From contig NC_089046.1 of NCBI RefSeq assembly GCF_034140825.1, positions 3,545,001-3,609,000 of the forward strand: a DNA stretch of 64,000 nt, in the 5' to 3' direction. The position numbers were made by a program, and so were the translations under genes. The DNA is from Oryza sativa Japonica Group (Eukaryota > Streptophyta > Magnoliopsida > Poales > Poaceae). The notes beneath the pieces were generated by a model. It was not told where the DNA came from. It saw only the letters and a list, made by a program, of their open reading frames with translations, and did no database searches. The stretch's first letter is position 1. The number at the start of each line of letters is the position of its first letter. Below are positions 10,835 to 23,230 of this stretch, piece by piece.

Positions 10835-12107
10835 TACAGTGATTAATTGGCGGCGAGATTCCGGTGGTGCACCCGACGACGGTTCGAGTTTGTCGGTCAC
10901 TCTGGGTTTCGCCCGTGGGGCCCACACCTGTCAGTGACTCAGAGACGCGGTGTGGGGGGCCCTCGTGTCGCCCGCGCGCGACGACGACGTGGAGCGTCGC
11001 GGTGGGCCCCGGCGCTGTCAGTGACTCAGGGGTGGTGGGGCCCACGGGTAGCGGCACGGGATGTGATGACGTGTGTGTTGTGTGTACGTACGTACGTGTG
11101 GCTGCAAGCGAAGTGGTGGCGATGTGTAAATGTGGGGATGTACTCTTTGCTTCTATACTCTGTACGTGTACTATTGATGTAGAGTAGTATTTTGTACGGA
11201 GTACCTTATACTACTGAGTATTTCCACGGTAATAATGTGACTGTATTTTTTGTAGGTGTTCGTACTTGTACATTTGATTCAGGATTTGGTACATTAGAAA
11301 TGGATCTAATTAGCTCCCGTATTTATCATCACAACTCACAAGTATGCATGCATGGATTTTTTTTCCCTTTTTATGGTAAGGATTTATAATGGTTTGTTCA
11401 AGGTATTTTTACTATTTTTTTTTAGGATTCAACTTATTAGATTTATTTTATATGTTACTCGAACATTGTTGATAATGTACTTTCTGTGAGGATTTTTTGG
11501 GAGGATTCAACTTATTCTAATGACTGACTTTGTAGTACTCGAACATTGTTGATAATTTACTTTCTGTGTTTAGTATGCGTAGATCTTGAATGTCTTTTTT
11601 ATTTTAAGAAAACCTATAAATAATATGGCATCATAAACATTAAAACTTTATATGGTTATAGGACAAAGAAGTTAGAGAGATAAGCCTCTATAGGACGTGG
11701 CCACTACTTTTTATAGGGTAAAGAGAAAGATATAGCCACCACTCATGAAATATTTTTTCTAGATGTTGGACCTTGGACGACACGGGGGCGGAAAAATAAA
11801 CCGAATGAGTTAGCCTAACCATGGATAAGGCGTCACGTAAGCATCACATGCTACATACGCTCACCTCCTCCCCTTCTCAATTTATCTCGCACTCCCACTT
11901 ATACTTTTTTTTTCTCTCACACAATCTCTCCATATCCTTAAGTAAACCTAAGGTTTCCCACACGCTTTCCTTTCCTCTTGCCTCCAACCGTGCAATGATC
12001 AGTGTGAAATAAACATGTATGATCATATCCTATCTACTTTTGACCATAAACCAAACAAGCCAAACCATTGTTTCGTTGGTATAAAATTACACCGGCTTTC
12101 ATTAGTA
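10835..12107. other. Gene-free stretch right of the PIF element
   Basis: The first 350 bases are GC-rich and contain two spaced copies of CTGTCAGTGACTCAG with GGGCCCAC boxes nearby. Before the insertion this block would have lain next to the FPP upstream region. The rest is AT-rich without coding signal. Short open frames lack codon bias and family similarity. Confidence 0.4.
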
Positions 12108-12214
12108 CTCACTCCATCCCAAAATATAATAAGCTAGAATCAAAAGGGATATTTCCTAGTATCTGTCCAGATTCGTAGTACTAGAAAATATCTTATATTT
12201 TAGGACGGAAGGAG
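12108..12214. mobile_element. Stowaway-like MITE, 107 bp
   Basis: Imperfect inverted ends CTCACTCCATCCCAAAATAT and ATATTTTAGGACGGAAGGAG are flanked by TA dinucleotides. These are the mariner/Stowaway hallmarks. Related sequence occurs near 35560-35800. Confidence 0.8.
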
Positions 12215-12530
12215 TAACTATGTTAGACTAACCGATCACAAATCAATAGGAGTCGAATGTGATAGGAAAACATAATTCTATTTTGTTCTTTAATTTTCTT
12301 TCTCTTCCATAAATACTTTTTTAAAACACATATAAGATCTATTCATCGATATATTAGACGAAACTACCATAAATGTATACTAGAGTTGCACGATAACAGA
12401 TATGCAGCAGTGGTCCAATAACATTATTCTGAAATCTAACTTCCCAACAAGGCCAGTACCCATGCTATGTGATCTCCCGGCAATGATGGCCTCATGGACG
12501 AGAGGAAGTGGTACACACCACACTAGCTTA

Positions 12531-13023
12531 GGGTGTGTTTGGTTGGAGGGATATCTCTGGATGGGAGATGGCGATCCAGTTTTTGAGTGTGTTTGGTTGG
12601 TGGGCGAGGGAGGATAGGGCGGCCCAAAGAGGGAATATTCCACGAAGATGCTGGATGAGTGTATCCGGCCAAATTGACCGGATGAGGATATCCACCTTAG
12701 CTAATCTTGATAATTAGTTCTTGATTAGCAATAATTAAAGTATATTGTTGTTAATTAGTAATTAACTTGTCAAAATTAGTGTTGATTAGATATATACTCT
12801 ATTTTATTGTTAATTAGTATAAACTATAGCTATATTAATGATAATTAACCTATTTTATTATTAATTAATATGTTGTTTTCATTCAATCCATTCCCATTCA
12901 CCCAACCAAACAAGAAACTGGATGGCCATATCCATCTAACCAAACAAAAAACTGGACCACCATATCCCTCCAAATATAGATGGTCATATCCTATCTAGCC
13001 TTGACCACGAACCAAACACACCC
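12531..13023. mobile_element. Tourist-like MITE, 493 bp
   Basis: The inverted ends are perfect over 14 bp (GGGTGTGTTTGGTT and its complement) and flanked by TTA at 12528-12530 and 13024-13026. The interior is AT-rich and non-coding, with subterminal repeats of the TTTGGTTGG type. Ends and duplication fit PIF/Harbinger MITEs. Confidence 0.88.
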
Positions 13024-13026
13024 TTA

Positions 13027-14391
13027 TCTAAGCTAGGTAGCACGTTGTTCTCACTTTAAGCTCACTCAATCATGCTCCTGTTCTTGATTTGAGAGTGTGT
13101 CCAAGCCATAAGCACGTGTCAACAACCTACTCAAACACAAGATTTTGTGCCCTAATCCTTGCCGCTATCTGCTAATCTATGTGTTCCATGTACAGTCGTA
13201 CAGAGCACATACCCAAAGTGTGAGATGGCATTACAACCTAATCATTGTGTGGTTAGCAGCTGCATTATTTTGTTAATTTGACGTGCTAACTACCAACATG
13301 CTATGCTGCTGGTATATATATGCTATAATCAATATATTCCCTGATATTATTATCATCCCTTAATGAATAGTAGTAGCTAGTACCCCTGTTATTTATTATA
13401 TGGATTAGAGCATATGCATGCGTATTAATTAATAAAATGTAATGTGGAAAATGAAGAACAAATTAAAATGCAATCATGCTGCTAATCCAAGCATTGCCTT
13501 TCAAGATACAAGAAAGGCAGAAAAGGCAAAAGAAGCACGAGACTACACTCTAAGCCAAAGCTGCTGTTGCCGATCGAGGAGGTTAAGAAACTAACTAGCC
13601 AACTGAATGAAAAAGCTCACCAAAAAATCCAACACAACCAACATGCAAGATGCAACCATAACTTAGCTTGAGCCACACACCATGCATATCTTCTTTTTTA
13701 TTATTTTTCTCACTCACCCAATCATGTCTTAATTATCAATCAATCACACAGTTGGTTAGGGGCCACTCTAATCTTACTGGGGACACTGTAATGATCACTG
13801 GAAAGTTAAGTCATGTTTGACACTTCAGAAGTTAATACTATTGTTTTAACTTTCTCATAGCTACTAGTGTAGCTTAAAGGTTGAGTTTACTTGAACAATA
13901 GTACAAGAATCGGATTACAGATCATCTTGCCTTGTTAGAATAAAGAGACACATACAGTTGCACTTGTCAGTACAGTGACACTGGACAATGGAAAAATGGA
14001 ATGCATCTCCTCGTCAGTACGGCCATGTTCATCACAATAACTCTCTAGCTTGAACTTAAAGCCAGATAGGAGAGAAGGATCTATTTACTTCTGTCCTTCA
14101 AAATGAGTTTACATATCTGTTTATCTGTAAACAAGTACATAAATATGAACTAGGAACATCCTAATGTTTATACATTTCACAGTACTAGTGAAATTTGCTG
14201 ATATGCGTGCAAATTGAGGAAACAAAAACCAACATAGGCAGATTCTTCAGCCCGGCGTCAGAGAGTTTCAGTGCATCTGATGCAACTTTGGTTGCTCTCC
14301 AATGTGTCATTTCTTTGGCATGATGCATAATTAGCTCCAGGAACTGGAAAAAATACAGGTTTGAAAAAATTACCAGTAATTCATGGGGAAA
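13027..14391. other. Gene-free stretch, includes 3' region of the CBS gene
   Basis: AT-rich sequence with no convincing open frame. The last few hundred bases probably hold the 3' untranslated region of the minus-strand CBS/PB1 gene that ends at 14392. I see no further element with recognisable ends. Confidence 0.4.
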
Positions 14392-17300
14392 TCACACTTT
14401 AGCTCGTTTCAGGTAAACCATCACTGCTGCACCGCTGAGAGCGACCACACCAGCCATCAGCCCAACACGAACAGGCGACAACCGACTCCTGCGTGCAGCT
14501 GCCAGCTGCTGTGATGGCTTTGTCACCTCTGTGCTGGATTCAGACAGGTCGATATGCAACTTCAGAACCTGACAATGAGATATTCATAGTAGTGAGATAG
14601 ATGGAAGCAAGAAAAGTTGGAGAGCTCTACGAGTTGCTACATAGAGTAAACTATAGTACCAAGAGTCCAAGAACAACAGATACCTTCAAACCGGACGATT
14701 TGGCATGGAGCACGGCACCAGCAAGATCGGCATCAGTTGTCAGTAGCACCCGGTCACCTTCATCGTCTTCGTACTACATAGAACAAACAAGATTAAGTGG
14801 GGAAGTGCTTGAAATATTGGCTGTCCTCTAGTAAGTGCCTTAGTGGTGCAGTGCAAAGACAATAATTACAGGTTTAGAGGACATAAATACATGCATATAA
14901 GCTCATAGCAATAGCTTCGCTCTCGAAGTAGAGTACATTAAGGCAGCGAATATTTCGTCTCTTTGTTACACATGATTATGAAAGCACTAGAAATATTCTT
15001 ATGACAAATACTCAGTTGTACCAGGAGTTGCATTATGCCCTCTTCGTCAGTAATACTTAATCTTTGTTTTATAGAAGACGCTAGCTCGTTTAAGCTCTCT
15101 GAGCCTGCAGCAAGAGAAAAGAAGTTAAGAACAGTTATGTTTGAATGATATGAGAACAATCAACATACTTGTGCAAACTATCAGGAGAGCAATTACCACA
15201 AGTGAATCTATGCACGCGTCCCTTTTGGTCTTGAAGCTTAAAGGCAAACGAATTTCCAATAACAGGGGGGTAAATGCTACTCTTTCCATCTCCAGTTTCT
15301 GATGCCAAGAGCAATGATACTTCACTGGGAAATGTAGAAGAGAATTGTATTAGGGGAGAGCAAGTGAGCGAAACATTCAACAAATGAAAACCATCAACAG
15401 ACCTACGGCTATCGCATTCCTCATCAGGAGACTCCAAAGCAAGAGTAGAATCCCAAAACCTCTGCATTACTGTATTTGCCACATCATTTACAGTGTCATT
15501 TCCTCCTTCAACCTACAAATTGAGAATGCATTCAGAAGCTTAGCATGGGAATCTACCGCAGAGTGGAAGAACTATCAGAAATTAAGGAGTTTGGGATAAG
15601 GGACCACCAATTGAATGGCTGCGTGGGTAAGTTGCAGGACATCCAAGCAAGCAGCAATTTGTCCTTCTGTTGAGGAAAATGTAAGACAAGCATCAAATAA
15701 TAAAGTCCCAGAAGATGCTTTGTTATTGTCCTTTTGGGACGCAGAGACATGAATAAGGCTCTACCTCGATCAAGAACAGGAATATGCAAGAACTTTCCAT
15801 CATGCATTATATGTAGAGCATCAAGAATTGTCGTGTCTAATGTAGCAAAATCTGGGTTTACAGTCATCACCTTCAAAAATAATTGAAAGTAACACAGTGA
15901 GTTCATATGCAATTAAACAAAGCTCAGATGGCATCGGAAGAGGCAAGAAAATGTAAATCTGGTGGAGAAACCTTTTCTACTAGGGTCAATTCAGGAGAAA
16001 GATTCTGTGCAACAACACGCATAAGCAAATCCTTTGAGCTGCATTTGGATGCATCAGTAAAGTAGAAGAAAAATAAGGAAGTTGTAAATAATAGTAGAAG
16101 TACTAAAATAGATTGCTCACGTGAAGATCCCCTGTAGTGTGTTTCCTGTAGCAACAACCACCGAATTAACTCGAAATTCACGCATTTTCTGTGTTGCTAC
16201 ATACACTGGGTCTGAAGGAGAAACAATTGCTACCCTGAAAATTAACAGAAAATAGTCAGAGAAAACTCTCACTATTCATTCTTTTTTGCTAAAAGTTAAC
16301 AGAAAATAGTAAGAGAAAGCAGTTACTGTACTTTGTGCCCTCCGTGACAATGGTTGACAAAGAAGGTTTGAACATCCTCTCTCTTAGAGTTTCTATGAAA
16401 GCATAAGGAGCTGTATCCACAAACAGAGAATACCTTAAATTGATCATTACCAAATATAATTATGATAAACAAACACATATAATAGTCTAGTAGAATATGA
16501 TATACCTGATAAGTTGTTCGACATATTTTATTTAAAAGATGTATATAGCAACATGAAAAGTGATAATCCATAAAATGTACCATAAATAGTACATGTTATG
16601 CACGGTGTACTTTCAGTTTCAAGAGTGAGAAAGAGTGAAGTAATTGATAATAATATCCAGTGCAGTACCTGAAAAGTTGCCTCCTAATTGACGCTCTACC
16701 CCTTCTACAGCAGCTGCTATTGCACTCCCTTGTTCTGCTGCCTTTTCCAGTCTTGATATTGCATCGTAAAGGCATTTAGCAATGTCCAGCATAGCAATAA
16801 CCTCACCATTTTCCACAACTGGGAGGTGTCTAAATTTACCTAAAATATGTATGAACATTTTAAAGAAACTACAGTCAGTATGTTTGTGAAAAAGGGACTA
16901 ATTTCTAGCCAACCAAGGTCTATGTGTAACAAAGTGAAACAACCAGCCTACATATATGCCACTGAAGTTCAGGGCATACCAAAGAAATCTTAGACGTCTG
17001 ACGATACAAATCAAGGAATCTTCAATTTCTTTTGCTGGAGATATTGAGATTCCAAGACAGCTAAGATGCCTAACATTACCAAAAAATGTGCTTTTGCCTT
17101 TCATTGCACACACAGAAAAAGGGGCAGATTGAGCTGATCTGATGGTGACATACAAAAACAGTATGCGTAACAAAATACAACAAGAAAACATCATATTTTT
17201 CATCTAAGATAGTACTTGAAAGTTGAAAGCATGATCATGCAAAGAGAATACTAAGTTGGCCTCCAACATCAGGGCTTTTTTAGTTTTCCTCTCTCTGTCA

Positions 17301-18956
17301 GCCTTTCGAGGGCTTACCCATCATGTAATTTCTGGATATTGCTTTTTTGTTCTCTCCCTGCTATAAATTAATGGGACAAAACTCCTGCACCCTTTTTCGA
17401 AAAACAAAAAAAAAAGGAGAACAAGCAATACACAGCAAACAAGTACTCCATTCTTTTAATGCTCTACTAGGTGCAGTATACCTTCATTTAGTACTGTGAA
17501 TTATCCCCGTTTCACAAAGCTCTAACAAAATTGACATGTGCCGATTCTCAATTAGGTGCTCCCAATTTGTTTAACCGAGTACTTTATGTTAAGTACTACA
17601 ATTTAGTGAATCATTGGCGAAAGAATTATGCATCATGATAGCGAAAATGACTTGAAGTGGCACTAGTCACTACAGCTAAAATAATAATAGAAATGACTGG
17701 CTAATCTGCTACAATCTCAATCATATGAAAGAACATTTTATAAGATGACAGGGGAATTGAATTTAGCCAGCTCAATTTCACTGTTACATTGTCCCTATAG
17801 ATGTTTTAGCCAAGAAAGTGTAAAAAAAATGGAGTGCGTCTGACATACCTTGAACCATCTTCTGCAATGCTTCAATGGCAAGCGTATCAGACATGGCATA
17901 TGTGGGGTTCCTTGTCATGATCTTGGACATGATGGTTTGCTCCACCCGCAGCCCCTCAGCAACCACCCTTGTAGCTACATCCTGCGATTGGAATCCCGAA
18001 AAAGAATGAAAACAAGAACCATCTTCATCTCGAATCGTAGTACTAAAATTAGACCAAGTGCAAAGCATGTTGGCTTTTTGGTTCACAGCAGAGTAAAAAG
18101 CATAAATTGAACTCCATGGCTTAGTGGAAATCGACTTCACTTTACCTTAACTAATTCTACCTTTTTTGCCAAAACCGAATGAAAAAGAAAAGGCAGAGGA
18201 AAAGTATGCATCAATAAGTATAAATGTATAATTGCAGAGACTAGTGAACACATGGTCAACAAAAATGACTCCTAATTTTTTGGATGAAAACATCCAAAAT
18301 CTAAAGGAGAACAAAATATCTTAAACTTTGACACCCACAAAAAGCCACTTGCTATGCTCCAAACTGAGAATCCAATCCAGGCATCGATGTTTTTCAAAAG
18401 AGCAACGAGAAGGTGTCGCATCCGCATAGCATCAAATTGAAAGAATCAAACCATCTTCTATCTTCCAAAATCAGCATCTATAAAAGCACACTAGAAATTC
18501 CAAATTTCCAACAGATTGGGAGGGGGCAAGCAAAGAAAATCCTGTACCTTATCAGTGACGATGCCGGAGAGGAGGCCCTGCGCGTCGGTGAGCAGCACGG
18601 CGTCGACCCTCCTCGCCGCCATCCTCCTGCACGCCTCCGACACCGTCGTCCCCTCCGGTATCGTCAGCGCCTTGGACAGCCTCAGCTTCCTCACCGTCCT
18701 CTCCCCGCTTCAACCAACAGAAGAAACCCCCAAAATCATTCAGCGGCTACGAACCAAAGGAGAGAAGGAACGGAAGGAAGGGTTCGCAGGCTCGGTGTGC
18801 TTACGTCAGCTGGCCGGGGGAGGTGGGCTTGGAGGAGGCCTTCCCGTTCCCGTTGGCGGCGGCGGCGGAGGGGTCGTCGGACTTGCGGGAGGACGCCGAC
18901 GGCGGGCGGCTCCGCGTCCGGCGGCTCGGCGGCGCCGTCGCCGAGGCCGTGCTCAT
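14392..18956 (-). CDS. CBS- and PB1-domain membrane-anchored protein (CBSCBSPB type)
   Basis: Regulatory protein with four CBS motifs (two Bateman modules that bind adenosine nucleotides in other proteins), a PB1 domain and a C-terminal membrane anchor. The closest known relatives are the Arabidopsis CBSCBSPB proteins. Fourteen exons on the minus strand: 18805-18956, 18548-18707, 17849-17981, 16669-16839, 16332-16410, 16121-16234, 15972-16038, 15765-15870, 15608-15663, 15403-15512, 15197-15324, 15022-15104, 14684-14773, 14392-14568. They sum to 1,626 nt, 541 residues, with all phases consistent. CBS motifs begin at about residues 58 (RKLRLSKALTIPEG), 120, 222 and 288; PB1 spans about 405-490 with the acidic YEDDEGDRVLLTTDADL motif at 454-470; a single membrane segment lies at 518-536. 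The first 50 residues are Ser/Ala-rich and disordered. An upstream in-frame ATG at 19109 only adds a poly-Arg tract from a GC repeat, so 18956 is preferred. Confidence 0.93.
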
Positions 18957-19159
18957 GGTGGCGCTCGTCGCGGGGAGGAGGTTAGCGCGGCGGCGGCGGC
19001 GGCGGCGGCGGCGGCCGGAGAGTTGGGAGAGCAGGTGGAATGGAAATGGGAGCTTCGGCTTCGTTTCTCCTGCGACAGCGCGTGGGTTTTTTGCGCTTCG
19101 ACCCTCCAAGTATCAAATTATTAATGCCCTATATAGGAGTAGTCCTTAATAATGCCTGG

Positions 19160-19430
19160 TTTAAATTTTATTTCTAATAGTTCTGTTTTTTCATTGGTTT
19201 TAGCCTAAATTTTTAACGCACGTGAAACGATAAAGATGGTTAACACATGATTAATTAAGTATTAATTATTATAAACTTTAAAAATAAAGTTATTTGAATT
19301 TGTTAAACAACTTTTAAATTAAAAACTTTTTACAACAAATACGTTTGAAAAATGTGCTAACAGAAAAAATATAAAGTTGAAGAAAAGAACTAGGACTTAA
19401 AAATTTTAAGTGAAATAGATGGCTCCTATT
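19160..19430. repeat. Degraded MITE-like repeat related to the element at 37352-37641
   Basis: The stretch around ACACATGATTAATTAAGTATTA, followed by TTTGTTAAACAACTTT, matches the right-hand part of the TTA-flanked MITE in the CPK28 intron (GCGCATGATTAATTAAGTATTA, TTTAAACAACTT) read on the other strand. The ends are not recognisable, so the limits are approximate. Confidence 0.45.
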
Positions 19431-20809
19431 TTAAGTATAATTTTTATTGTATTTTTTGTTGAAATTATTTCAATTTCCACGATATTCCTTTGCTCTAAGA
19501 AAGGTCTTATTGTTTTTGACCAAGAGCAAACTAAGGTTGACCGCTTAATTTCTAACCAAGCAATATTAAAGGGAGCAGCTTTAAGCCTTTAACTATATAA
19601 TAAATATATTAGTGAAATACTCTTGATTATGAATATAGTGATACGACTTTTATGCTACAAATATTAGTTTGTTTGAATTATATTATTTATCAAAGCTTAC
19701 AATTTCAAAATCAAAATAATGAATATGGTGTGTGTTCTTCTCCACCAAAAAATTTCAAATTTATGACACCTGACCACATTCAGGGAAGAGAAAAAAAAGA
19801 AATAGTGGGACTGATTTAAAACGTTTCCACCAAAATTTAGCACGAGGAGCAGGAGCAGAATATTGTACACCCACCCATTAAACTCAACGCGTGAAGCCCT
19901 GAACCGTATCCCACTGTCCCCGGGGTCCCACACTCACGTGGGCCCCACACCAACGTGTTCGTGTCCACACCCGTTCACCGTGAACCGGGTCCACGCAGAT
20001 CTCCCCACAAATCAAAATCATCTGGGCGTTGTGCGCCGCCGCTTCCTGCGGCGGATTTGAATACTCCCAAATTTTTTGAATCCACTCCCCGCGGGATGAG
20101 CGAAAAGCCCCCTCAGGTTTCTTCAAATTTCAAATAGGTCCCTCCAAGTAGCGGGGCCCAGCCGTGGTGGCCCACCTGGCAGTGAGTGCGAGCGTGTCAA
20201 TTGGAGTGGAAGGCTGTGGTGCTGCCACGTCACGGAGGGAACGAACAGATGGACGGTTGGGAGCAGCGAGGGCCAGCCACAGCCACAGACGGTTGTGGTG
20301 GTTTTGGTGCCACGCTGTCATCTCAGCTGATCGCTGACAAAAATCTTGGGCGCTAAGCGACAGGGCTGACACGATCACAAGACAAAATCCAAAAACATCT
20401 CTTTTTTAGAGGGAGAAAAAAAATAATTTGTTGGAGTTTTCTTTGAGTGGAAAGAAGTTTATCCACTAGTTAAGATTTTTTTTTCTTCTTCTCACATGCT
20501 TATTTGTCATCTTCATTCATTTGAGTAAATTGTTTACACCTTTAATTTTGAGTGAATTTTAGCTAATCATTTTTTAGAAAAAAATAGCTAATTATAGTTC
20601 AGAAGAAAAACATCAATGCACCATGAAATTGTACTAATTCCGTCCTAAATGAGTGGATAATTGTAGACATATGCATGCAATATTAATGCTTTGCATTTTT
20701 TTGCCCACCCAATAGATCCAAATAAAGAGAATGAGTTCGAGTTTTTTTATTTCTTACACGCCTTATCTAAATACCCTTTTGTAGGGAAAAAAGAAGTAAA
20801 TTTTACAAA

Positions 20810-21062
20810 ACTACAGATACTTTAATCATGCTATTACAAAACTACAGATTTAAATGTGTATCACAAAACAATAGATTTAGTACCGAATTTATCACAAAAC
20901 TATAGATTTAGTGATGAAATTATCAAAAAATAGAGTTTATATCCATAACATATTAAGGTTACAAAAGTTATAGTTTTATGATAAAACTATTGTTAAATAT
21001 ATGGTTTTGTGATACACGTTCTTAGATATAGACTAATCAAAATACAAGCAGTTTTGTGAAAC
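20810..21062. repeat. Degenerate repeat of an ACAAAACTACAGATTTA-like motif
   Basis: The motif CACAAAACTATAGATTTAG occurs about four times in direct orientation at 20812-20915, and a partly inverted form (TAGTTTTATGATAAAAC) follows at 20960-20990. Such arrays are common at the edges of rice transposons, but no ends or duplication could be set here. Confidence 0.4.
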
Positions 21063-21148
21063 TAGAATGAGTTACTCTTACTTGATGATACAATATAGAG
21101 ACTATACTGAGTTCTTTTTTTTTCCAATTAAACTCTTGTTAACTAATT

Positions 21149-22314
21149 GGAAAAAGTACGAATTAGCAATCCAGTCAGCATCTTATTTATTAAAAAATAT
21201 GGGACCCACCTGTCATACTCCTCTTCTCCTCTTCCTCTCTGTCGCTCTTCCTCTCTCTCTCTCGGCATGCGCACGGCGGTGCGGGGATGGTGGCAGACAG
21301 CGCGGTCGGCGTGCACGGCAGTGCGGCCGACAGTGGGTCGGTGCGGTCGGCGCGGACGGCGGCAGAGAGGGACGCGGAGGCGGAGGCTACGCGGGACACA
21401 AAGGCAGCGGCGGTGGAGCCGCCAGAGTGGCTGCAGACCCTGCCCGTGGCGCCGGAGTACCACCCGACGCTGGTGGAGTTCGCCGACCCCATCGCCTACA
21501 TCCTCAGGATCAAGCCCGAGGCGTCCCGCAACGGCATTTGCAAGATCGTGCCCTTGCTCCTCCAGCCCCCCGAGGATGACACCATCCGCCGCCTCCTCCA
21601 ATGCCGCCAACCCCTCCCCGACCTTCCCCACGTGCCTCCAGCAGGTCGGCCTCTCCACCAAGAACCGCCGTGCCGCCAGCCGCCGAGTGTGGGAGAGCGG
21701 GGAGCGCTACACCCTGGAGGCGTTCTGCGCCAAGGTGCCCGAGTTCGAGCCCTCGAGGCACGCCGCACTGCCCAAGAACCCCACCCACCTCCAGCTCAAG
21801 GCCCTCTTCTAGGCCGCCTGCACCTCCAGGCCCTTCAGCGTCGAGTACGGCAATGACATACCTGGCTCCGGCTTCGCCTCCCCCCACCGCCTCTGGGTCC
21901 CGCACCGCCGCCGCCTCCGTGTCCCTCTCCCCTACCGTTCGCAGCTCCGCGCCGACCGCCCCCACCCACCGTCGCCCACACCGCCGTGCGCGTCGACCAC
22001 GCCGTCCGCCGCCATCATTGCACCGCCGTGAGCATGCCAAGAGAGAGAGAAGAAGAGCGAGAGAGAGAATCAGAGAAGAGAGAGAGGAAGAGGGAACAGG
22101 AGTATGGCAGGTGGGTCCCACATTTTTTTAATAAATAAAATGCTGACTTGATTGCCACGCATACGCCACGTAGGACAAAACAGCTCTCGATAGGGTCGAG
22201 GGGGGTAATTTGTCCGATATTGAAAGTTGAGGGTGAATGATGTCTGGTTTTCGAGTTTAGGGGGTAATTCGGTCGACCACGATAGTTGGGGGTGGGGTAA
22301 TTCATACTTGTTCC
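21149..22314. mobile_element. Pack-MULE (Mutator-like element carrying a host gene fragment)
   Basis: Long imperfect terminal inverted repeats start GGAAAAAGTACGAATTA on the left and end TAATTCATACTTGTTCC on the right. The left arm lacks roughly 110 bp present in the right arm. The two arms pair over the ATAAATAA/GGGTCCCA boxes, the CT/GA-rich block, the GGCATGC...CACGGCGGTG block and on to about 21410 and 21890. The nine-base flanks are TAACTAATT at 21140-21148 and TAACTAATA at 22315-22323, eight of nine identical, as expected for MULEs. There is no transposase, so the element is non-autonomous. The interior holds a JmjN-type gene fragment. Confidence 0.85.
21405..21860 (+). pseudogene. Captured fragment of an ELF6-like JmjN/JmjC histone demethylase
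   Basis: One frame reads PEWLQTLPVAPEYHPTL then FADPIAYILRIKPEAS and ICKIVP, the classic JmjN domain start of the plant ELF6/REF6 demethylase group. From about 21600 the similarity continues in another frame (PTFPTCLQQVGLSTKNRR..., RRVWESGERYTLEAF, NPTHLQLKALF), so at least one frameshift separates the parts. A TAG replaces a conserved Trp codon just after ALF (about 21810), and FSVEYGND follows. The frame open from 21287 places the left inverted repeat in front of the domain (MVADSAVG...), so any chimeric transcript would start with transposon sequence. The functional parent gene lies elsewhere. Confidence 0.8.
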
Positions 22315-22399
22315 TAACTAATATTACAATAAGTACTATAATTACACAAAGCAAAATTACAAGAAGTACTATACATATTGATGATATAACTATTAACTA

Positions 22400-22549
22400 C
22401 TACCTCTGTTTCAGGTTATAAGACTTTTTAGCATTACCCACATTCATATAGATGTTAATGAATCTAGGTACACATATATGTCTAGATTCATTAACATATA
22501 TATGAATATGAGCAATGCTAGAAAGTCTTATAATATGAAACGGAGGAAG
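22400..22549. mobile_element. Stowaway-like MITE, 150 bp
   Basis: A near-palindrome from CTACCTCTGTTTCAGGTTAT to ATAATATGAAACGGAGGAAG, flanked by TA on both sides. The centre contains an inverted copy of a TAGATTCATTAACAT-like segment. Confidence 0.82.
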
Positions 22550-22561
22550 TAACATACTATT

Positions 22562-23119
22562 TGTTGGAGGCATACCACGAAGGGCCTTCGGCCTAACCTG
22601 CCGAAACCAAGAACTTAGGCGAGAAGATCGGACCAGAGGCAATCGGCGAAGGATTGAGAAAGGAACCAGACGGGTGAATGCCGCCCATCGGGGTTCGCTG
22701 GACAAGGACCTCGTCGGAGGGCCGCAGGGGCGATGACGACAAGGCGAAGGCCATGGCACGAAGGCGTAGGCTTCGCCAAATACCAAACCCCATCATAAAG
22801 AGGCCCCGCGGGCCATTATGCTTTCTGGAGGTTTCGTCAAGTAAATGGGCCGATCCATTTGGTCCAATAGGGGCCCATACATGCAAAGGACACTATTTAC
22901 ACCCAATAATGTCTCTATCATAAGGGTAACCATGTAAATTCCCCTGTAAAGCCTAAACCCCTAAGGGGGAACCTGTAACAGAGCTATAAATAGCCCCTTA
23001 GAGTCATGTAATAGGGGGATCCAAAAATTTTTACTAAGCAATACAATTGTTTTTTTACTTCCAACCACTGTTGAGAGAACCACGCCTTTCGGCATGACGC
23101 AGTTGTCCATTCGACAACA
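22562..23119. mobile_element. Solo LTR of an LTR retrotransposon (fossil)
   Basis: A 558-bp segment beginning TGTTGGAGGC and ending CGACAACA, flanked by the identical five-base duplication CTATT at 22557-22561 and 23120-23124. A TATAAATAG box lies near 22985. No internal coding region is present, so this is the product of LTR-LTR recombination. The superfamily cannot be told from the LTR alone; intact duplications suggest moderate age. Confidence 0.85.
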
Positions 23120-23230
23120 CTATTTAATATGACATAAATCAGGTAGAGATGAACAGTCTACCTAGGATCTTGTGCACACAAGGAGATAAATGGACTGTAA
23201 GGTGTAATACTCCAGATACTCTGTTTTTAA

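Larger units (their letters stand above)
18957..21148. other. Gene-free stretch upstream of the CBS gene
   Basis: Holds the CBS gene promoter and leader near 18960-19130, including a (CGG)n-type tract at about 18985-19015. A repeat-like AT-rich block lies at about 19160-19430. A GC-rich block with GGGCCCAC boxes at 19850-20380 has no gene. An AT-rich block with a recurring motif lies at 20810-21060. The open frames on both strands are low-complexity. Confidence 0.4.

Noticed and set aside
13027-14391. Search for a CRISPR array, operon or tRNA/rRNA genes in the gene-free stretches
   Set aside because: Nothing of the kind is visible; this is plant nuclear DNA and no cloverleaf or rRNA motif was recognised.
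17270-17415. Possible LINE 3' tail in a CBS intron (phrase ending CTGCACCCTTTTTCGAAAAAC with an A-rich run)
   Set aside because: The texture is suggestive, but no target duplication or coding remnant supports it.
18413-19149. Plus-strand Arg/Ala-rich frames of 100-200 codons
   Set aside because: They are antisense to CBS exons 1 and 2 and the GC-rich leader; no stop codons by composition.
21143-22131. Minus-strand frames of 90-200 codons across the Pack-MULE
   Set aside because: They are readings of GC-rich inverted repeat DNA and of the antisense of the JmjN fragment.
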